Assembly (NCBI GenBank): GCA_947258835.1
Contig: CAMYJY010000144.1
Span: 1 to 6,831 of the forward strand
DNA length: 6,831 nt
From: an uncultured Pirellulales bacterium
GTDB taxonomy: Bacteria; Planctomycetota; Planctomycetia; Pirellulales; Lacipirellulaceae
Direction: 5' to 3'
Made by a program: the position numbers and the translations under genes. Shown here piece after piece: positions 1-4,971 of the stretch (position 1 is the first letter of the stretch; each line of letters begins with the position of its first letter). The notes beneath the pieces are model-generated. The model had not been told where the DNA came from, did not search any database, and saw only the letters and a program-made list of their open reading frames with translations.

Positions 1-2796
1 CAGGTACTGCAGCAGCAACAAGGTGGCCGAGGCGGCCACACAGGTCACCACACCCCGCAGCAGCCCCACCCGCAGCGCCGGGAAAAACCACGCCGTACCG
101 GGTGCCGCGGGCGGAGTCACGCGACCGCCAACGCGTTCCCGCAAGCCATTGAGGTAGCCAAAACACGTGGTAATCGTCGGCAGCAGGAAACACATCGGGC
201 CGACGTACATCCACAGCGACGGGCTGCCGACCAACGACACGCGATCCACATTGCGGTAGATGAAATAGGCGATGACTCCATTCAAGACAATGTTGATCAC
301 CACATCAATCGGCCCAGCAATCCGGTAGGCGAACTCGCGGAGGGAATCGCCCACGGGATGTGTCTTGGGCAAGAACGGCCGCCCCAACGGGCTCAGCAAA
401 ATGGCCGGTAGCACGATGAGGTCCGCGGCGAGTGCCACGAACAGCAACGTGAACATGCACCATCCAAACCGGGCCGTTGGTGCAAACGGACTCAGGGAAA
501 ACACAACCAGTCCCAACGTGCAGACGAGGGTGGTCTGGACCATGGCGATGCCGCAGCGGCGATAGGCATAACGCACGGCCTCGGGAATCGTGCCCCCCTG
601 GATCACCCGGCGGCGGAACCAAGTGATGAAATGCAGCGAATCGTCCACGGCAATGCCCAGAGCGGCGTTGGCAGTCAGCACGGTACCAACTTCAACCGAC
701 CAGTTGCACCAGCCCATCAACCCGAACACCAACGCGCTGGGCAACAGGTTGGGCAGCATGCACACCAATCCGCAGAACACGCTACGGAACTGAATCATCA
801 GCGCCACCGACACCAGCGAGAAGGCCAGCAGGAAACTGCGGATCAAATCGTCCAGCAATTGCTGCTGTACGTTGTAAATAAGAGGTATTCCGCCCACGAC
901 CAACACATTGGTCGGCTGCACGACACTTCGCGCTGCAGAAGGTGAAATGCTCTGCTGCGCGCGCACACCAGAGCGACCAACGGGAGCGGGCAAATGCTTT
1001 CCGAGCGGCAGCTCGCTTTGTTCGGCGGCACTGCCGCCCTCGCTTTGTTCGGCGGCACTGCCGCCCTCGCTTTGTTCGGCGGCACTGTCGCCCTCGCGTT
1101 GGTTGGTGGCACTGTCGCCCTCGCGTTGGTTGGCGGCACTGTCGCCTTGGGCGGCGATGGTCTCGTCCACCGTCGTGCGGGCCTGGGCCAGCAGGTCACC
1201 ATAATTCACTTCCTGCATGGTGGGGGCACGCATGCTCAGCCGCCAGTAGGTCTTGTCATCGAGCGTGCGGAGGTAGCCCAGGCTGCTCAACGCTTCCTGA
1301 TTCTCCAGCAGCTGGTTGCGAAAGGCGGCAGCGCGCACCTGCTGACGAAAACCACCCCCGCGCGGTGGCGGCTGGGGAGCGAAGGTGGCCGTGCTGATCA
1401 CCACGTTGGTCTCGTCGATCGCTCGTAACCGCTGGTGCAATTCTGCCACCAGCCGATACTGGTTGAGCATCGCGCGGGCATCGCCGGCGGGCACCTCCAA
1501 CACCAATTCCACCGGCACCAGCGGACCGATCCGCTCTTCCAACCAGTAAAAATCCTGGGCCGCCTGGGTCTCCTCAGAAACCAATTCCCGCAGACCAACC
1601 GCGGTTCTCAGCCGCTGCACACCCAAAAAGCCGGCAATCAGGATCGCCGCGGTCAGGAACAGTACCAGCGACCGGTACCGCTGCACCAGCTGGAAGGTTC
1701 GCGACGGGCTGGGCTGCTCCGCATCGTCGCCAGCTATGCCGGCCCGGGAGCGGCGCTGCTGCAGCGGCCAGATGCGAAAGTGGAGGGCAATGTAGATCAT
1801 CGCGATCACGGCTGCCACGCACAGAGACGCCGCTGAAAACACACCAAAGCGGGCCAGTGGCCGGACGTGACTGATGCCCAGTGAAACCAGTCCCGTGGCA
1901 GTGGTGATCGTGGCCACGATCGTTGGCCGCAGCGCCACATGCAGCGCCCGCGCGGGTGCTTCCTCCGGGGAAGTCGTCTCCAAAATATCCCGATAATAAT
2001 TCACCAGGTGGACGCCGATGGAAATCGAGAGCACGAACGTCAGGTTGGCGGTTAGCAGTAAAATCGAATCCAGCGGCGAGCCGACGTAATAGATCATGGC
2101 CAACGACAAGATCTCGTTGAACAGGGCCATGGCGAACACCAACAGCGCAGCGCGGAGGTTCCAGAAGCAGAGCGCCAAGATAACCAAGCACACGCCGTAG
2201 GAAAGCATGTTGAGCTCGAAGAGATGCGTCGCACTGGCGTGATCGATCGCCACGCCTTCAATCGTGGGCCCCGCCAGCCGCAGCATTTCGGGCGTCAAAC
2301 CTGCGACGGGCTCGGCGGCGGCACGGGCGTGGCGCACAGCGGCGTGCCGATCGCTGGCGCCCGCCTGTGACACCAGCGCGATCACGCTCGTGGTGGCACC
2401 ATCGCGACTGGCGATCCAGCCTTCCATCCGCTCCAGCGCCGCGGCACGCGACATCTCAAATGGTTCGGACAGAAAAAATTCCAGGATCTCCGGCCCCCCG
2501 ATCGCGTCGCGAAAATAAGGCTGCCCGTCGACAACGGGGCGCGTGAGCTCCGCCAGGTACGGCTCGATCCGCGGGTCGTTGAAATCGCAGCCGTCCCAAC
2601 TGATCATCAGCAACTCGTCGCTACCGAAGAGGCGGACAAATTCAGCTAATTGCGGGTCGGCGGGAATCCAATCTTCGAGACGATTGGAGATACTGGTCCA
2701 CGACTGCCAACCGCCGTGAAGCACCAGCGGCAACGAGGCCAGTAAGACCGCCGACAGCAGCCAGCGGCGACGGAGGATGTGCTGCAAGAACTTCAT
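1..2796 (-). CDS. RND/MMPL-family lipid exporter with C-terminal membrane extension (partial, 3' end outside window)
   Basis: An inner-membrane RND-superfamily transporter of MMPL type, probably exporting the lipid made by the upstream genes (inferred from context). 932 codons are visible with no stop. The start is ATG at 2796, overlapping the preceding stop as ATGA, so translation is probably coupled; I see no separate Shine-Dalgarno. TM1 lies at about residues 8-30, TM2-6 at about 197-340, TM7 at about 374-392 and TM8-12 at about 653-801, with large periplasmic loops after TM1 and TM7: the classic duplicated RND plan. TM10 carries GIAVDDSLHF (D718, D719), the usual proton-relay position. 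The matching TM4 segment, SISIGVHLVNYYRD (257-270), has no acidic residue there. Residues 551-595, in the second periplasmic loop, are five 9-residue repeats (GDSAxNQRE / GGSAAEQSE) encoded by a DNA repeat array. After TM12 an extra hydrophobic region begins at about 830 (INIVLNGVIAYFIYR) and continues to the edge; normal family members end near TM12. The RND call is firm; the substrate is unknown. Confidence 0.9.
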   Translation of the reverse strand, partial: MKFLQHILRRRWLLSAVLLASLPLVLHGGWQSWTSISNRLEDWIPADPQLAEFVRLFGSDELLMISWDGCDFNDPRIEPYLAELTRPVVDGQPYFRDAIGGPEILEFFLSEPFEMSRAAALERMEGWIASRDGATTSVIALVSQAGASDRHAAVRHARAAAEPVAGLTPEMLRLAGPTIEGVAIDHASATHLFELNMLSYGVCLVILALCFWNLRAALLVFAMALFNEILSLAMIYYVGSPLDSILLLTANLTFVLSISIGVHLVNYYRDILETTSPEEAPARALHVALRPTIVATITTATGLVSLGISHVRPLARFGVFSAASLCVAAVIAMIYIALHFRIWPLQQRRSRAGIAGDDAEQPSPSRTFQLVQRYRSLVLFLTAAILIAGFLGVQRLRTAVGLRELVSEETQAAQDFYWLEERIGPLVPVELVLEVPAGDARAMLNQYRLVAELHQRLRAIDETNVVISTATFAPQPPPRGGGFRQQVRAAAFRNQLLENQEALSSLGYLRTLDDKTYWRLSMRAPTMQEVNYGDLLAQARTTVDETIAAQGDSAANQREGDSATNQREGDSAAEQSEGGSAAEQSEGGSAAEQSELPLGKHLPAPVGRSGVRAQQSISPSAARSVVQPTNVLVVGGIPLIYNVQQQLLDDLIRSFLLAFSLVSVALMIQFRSVFCGLVCMLPNLLPSALVFGLMGWCNWSVEVGTVLTANAALGIAVDDSLHFITWFRRRVIQGGTIPEAVRYAYRRCGIAMVQTTLVCTLGLVVFSLSPFAPTARFGWCMFTLLFVALAADLIVLPAILLSPLGRPFLPKTHPVGDSLREFAYRIAGPIDVVINIVLNGVIAYFIYRNVDRVSLVGSPSLWMYVGPMCFLLPTITTCFGYLNGLRERVGGRVTPPAAPGTAWFFPALRVGLLRGVVTCVAASATLLLLQYL
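1012..1146. repeat. Tandem array of five 27-bp repeats with palindromic cores
   Basis: Five head-to-tail 27-bp units start at 1012, 1039, 1066, 1093 and 1120. Units 1 and 2 are identical, unit 3 differs by one base, and units 4 and 5 share further changes (gcgttggttgg in place of gctttgttcgg), so the array has diverged stepwise. Each unit contains a core of type GGCGGCACTGCCGCC. In the first two copies this is a perfect 6-bp stem around a 3-nt loop; in later copies one or two stem positions have changed. There are no unique spacers, so it is not a CRISPR array. Because 27 is a multiple of three, the array keeps the exporter frame open and adds 45 residues to its second periplasmic loop. A related copy lies at 5266-5285. 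Confidence 0.93.
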
Positions 2797-4193
2797 GCGA
2801 TCGGGAGCTCGTGGGCCTGGGCGGTCAGTCGGTCGCGGAATAATTCGAGAAAGTCGGTCGCGGCGTCAGCGCTCCAGTGACGGGGATCGTACTGGGCGGC
2901 GATCGTCAGTTGTCCGCCGTAGCTGTTCACCGCAATGGACAGCCGCGTACCGGGACGCACCGGTGGGGCACAGGCCAAGCGTTCCAGCACCACGTCGCCC
3001 GCGACGGCCAAACCATCCTGCAGCGGAAACCTGGCCCGCATGCGTCGCAAGGGGTGACCCAAGTTCGACAAGCAGCTGGTGGCAAAGCTGCGGCTCAGCC
3101 TCGTCACCAGCCACAACAGACCCGGGACACGATCCACTTGCCAGACACCGTAATTAAACAACGAGCCAATGCCCCAGCGGCGGAGGAAGTCCATTTCCTG
3201 GGCCAAGGAGTCCCGGAACTCCGCGGACTCGTCGCACTCGGCACCGTGGCGGCTGACGAGGCCATAGCCGATCATGTTCACCGCCGGCATTTGCAGGTCG
3301 CGACGCGCTCGCAAACTGGTGGGTACCGTCACGCGCAGCCAACCTGTTTTATTTTGCCACGCCCGCAGCGCTAAAAAAAAGTCCCGCAGCAGGAGATCGT
3401 TGGCCGTGATCTTCAGACGCGTCGCGACGTCGCAAAAGGCCTGCCAGTCGGCCTCAGAAACAACGACCTGCAGCAACTCGCAATTGGTCTGGGGCGCGGC
3501 TGGCGTAGCGGCCGGGGCGCGGAGTGGCCGTGGCCTGCGGGCAAGCACCTTCCAACCCTCCGCCAGCAGGGCCTTGGTGGCCTGCCAGCGGCTGACCGGT
3601 GCGGTCAGCTTGAGGTCGAAGCTACCGCGCACAGGCAGGAGCTGCTGGTCCACCGGCAGCAGGCGAGGACGCCGGTCGCCGCTGGCGGTGAGCATGCCGT
3701 AGTGGGCCAGCAGGTCACCCACAACTTGCAGCGCGCCGATACCATCGCACACCGCGTGGTGAAAGGAAGCCACCAGCCGGGTTCGGCCATCCGCCGCCTG
3801 GACATCCACTCGGAAACCGGCGGACGCGGTCAGATCGATCGCCTCGCCCCCGAAGGCCACCGCGGCCGGTGGAGTGTCGCACCAAAACAGTGGGCGGGGC
3901 TGACCATCCGCGGCAACCCACTGGGCCTGACGACCACGACCACGCACGCGGGCGCTGAGCAGCGGATGCCGCTGGAGGACCACGTCGACGGCTGCTTCCA
4001 CAGCGGCAAGTTGCATTTCCCCGCGTAGTTCCAACAGCAGGCAGAACTGCATGGGATACTGCGGTCGGTGATCGGCGCACAGATAGCGTTCGAACGGCAC
4101 CAGCACCTGCGGCAACGGGCTGGCCAAACCGGCCGGCTCAGCGGGCCGCGTGTCCGCGGTATCGGTGTGGGGTTCAACGGTGCTGGTGCTCAT
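2793..4193 (-). CDS. Condensation-domain-fold acyltransferase (PapA / wax-ester-synthase-like superfamily)
   Basis: A 466-residue protein of the CoA-dependent acyltransferase/condensation superfamily, which moves an acyl group from a CoA or carrier-protein thioester to a hydroxyl or amine. The defining HHxxxDG motif is present as HHAVCDG (145-151), followed by IGALQVVGDLL. An N-terminal segment of about 28 residues is Thr/Pro/Ala-rich and probably disordered. The second half contains SNLG at 376-379, a position where PapA- and atf-type members have a comparable structural motif. The length suits a free-standing two-lobe enzyme, and no adenylation or carrier domain is attached. The ATG at 4193 is preferred because the next in-frame Met (48) lies inside the fold. 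The gene starts 13 bp after the SDR stop without an obvious Shine-Dalgarno, and its TGA overlaps the exporter ATG. It probably esterifies or otherwise offloads the synthase product; donor and acceptor cannot be read. An A8/T8 run at 3373-3380 lies within the coding sequence. Confidence 0.87.
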   Translation of the reverse strand: MSTSTVEPHTDTADTRPAEPAGLASPLPQVLVPFERYLCADHRPQYPMQFCLLLELRGEMQLAAVEAAVDVVLQRHPLLSARVRGRGRQAQWVAADGQPRPLFWCDTPPAAVAFGGEAIDLTASAGFRVDVQAADGRTRLVASFHHAVCDGIGALQVVGDLLAHYGMLTASGDRRPRLLPVDQQLLPVRGSFDLKLTAPVSRWQATKALLAEGWKVLARRPRPLRAPAATPAAPQTNCELLQVVVSEADWQAFCDVATRLKITANDLLLRDFFLALRAWQNKTGWLRVTVPTSLRARRDLQMPAVNMIGYGLVSRHGAECDESAEFRDSLAQEMDFLRRWGIGSLFNYGVWQVDRVPGLLWLVTRLSRSFATSCLSNLGHPLRRMRARFPLQDGLAVAGDVVLERLACAPPVRPGTRLSIAVNSYGGQLTIAAQYDPRHWSADAATDFLELFRDRLTAQAHELPIA

Positions 4194-4206
4194 GCCAAGC
4201 TGGGGG

Positions 4207-4971
4207 CTAAATGTGGATTGCCGCGCCGCCGTCGACGGTCAGAGTCTCGCCCTGCACCAAGTCGCTCAGCGGGCTGGTCAGATACAAGACGGTATCGGCC
4301 ACGTCCTCGGCCTCGAGCAGGCGGTCTCCGGTCATGCTCTTGTGCACCCGGCCGGCGAACATCTCCGCCGCGCCCGGCAAGCGGCTGGTGGAGTCGGTGG
4401 GCACCAGGCCGGCACGGACCACGTTGAAATTCACATTGCGCCCCCCCAACTCCAAGGCGAAGTGGCGGACGGTGGCCTCCAGGGCGGCCTTGGAACTACC
4501 AATCGTGCCGTACATCGGCAGGGCCATGAACGAACCGTGACTGGAAATGGCCACCACCTTGGCCCGCTGCGCGGCGGACTCCAGGAGCGGCTGGGCGGCC
4601 TGCACCAGATAGATCAGTGGACGGACGTTGATGTTCATCGCCGCTGCAAAGTTGCGATCGGTGGTCGCCAACAAGGGCCGGAACCCCCCCGTAGCGACGT
4701 TGCTGACAATAATGTCCAGCTGGCCAAAAGCCTGCTGCACCTGCTGGATCATTTCGTCAACGTCGTCACGGTAACTGACATCGGCGCGGATCACCGCCAC
4801 CGACCGTCCCATGGCGCGAATCTGTTCGGCAACCTCCATCGCAGCCGGTTCGGAACGGACGTAATTGATAACGACGTCAGCCCCCGCCTCAGCCAACTTG
4901 AGCGCACACGCCCGGCCAATGCCGCGCGCCGAGCCGGTCACCAGGGCGACACGTCCGGTTAAATCGATCAT
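4207..4971 (-). CDS. Short-chain dehydrogenase/reductase, FabL-like (possible enoyl-ACP reductase III type)
   Basis: A 254-residue SDR with a Rossmann fold binding NAD(P)H. The cofactor motif is TGSARGIG (12-19), the NNAG-like segment is SNVATGG (90-96), and the conserved Asn region is MNIN (112-115). The catalytic region is AISSHGSF (141-148) with Y154 and K161, spaced Y-x6-K. Classical SDRs use Y-x3-K; the x6 spacing is a hallmark of the enoyl-ACP reductases FabL and FabI/InhA. The stretch YGTIGSSKAALEA and the C-terminal GETLTVDGGA also resemble Bacillus FabL as I remember it, so enoyl reduction of an acyl-ACP or synthase-bound chain is a reasonable inference; ketoreduction remains possible. 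ATG 4971 is chosen because AGGA lies 8 nt upstream and the Rossmann motif then falls at the usual distance. An in-frame TTG at 4995 would add eight residues without a better site. The synthase ORF overlaps its first 83 bp. Confidence 0.9.
   Translation of the reverse strand: MIDLTGRVALVTGSARGIGRACALKLAEAGADVVINYVRSEPAAMEVAEQIRAMGRSVAVIRADVSYRDDVDEMIQQVQQAFGQLDIIVSNVATGGFRPLLATTDRNFAAAMNINVRPLIYLVQAAQPLLESAAQRAKVVAISSHGSFMALPMYGTIGSSKAALEATVRHFALELGGRNVNFNVVRAGLVPTDSTSRLPGAAEMFAGRVHKSMTGDRLLEAEDVADTVLYLTSPLSDLVQGETLTVDGGAAIHI

Noticed and set aside
1012..1146. Possible CRISPR array
   Set aside because: The units abut directly with a 27-bp period and no unique spacers, and they are translated in frame inside a transporter.
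843..1202. Minus-strand ORF with ATVPPTNAR-type repeats
   Set aside because: It is a shadow frame of the repeat array in the exporter. The exporter frame is open for over 930 codons with clear transmembrane helices, whereas this ORF has no domain outside the repeat.
1574..2191. 205-codon minus-strand ORF as a separate gene
   Set aside because: It lies entirely within the exporter in another frame, and the exporter frame gives recognisable RND helices TM2-TM7 over the same stretch.
4150..4962. 270-codon plus-strand ORF opposite the SDR gene
   Set aside because: It is antisense to a well-supported SDR, has no recognisable motif, and is a typical product of high GC content.
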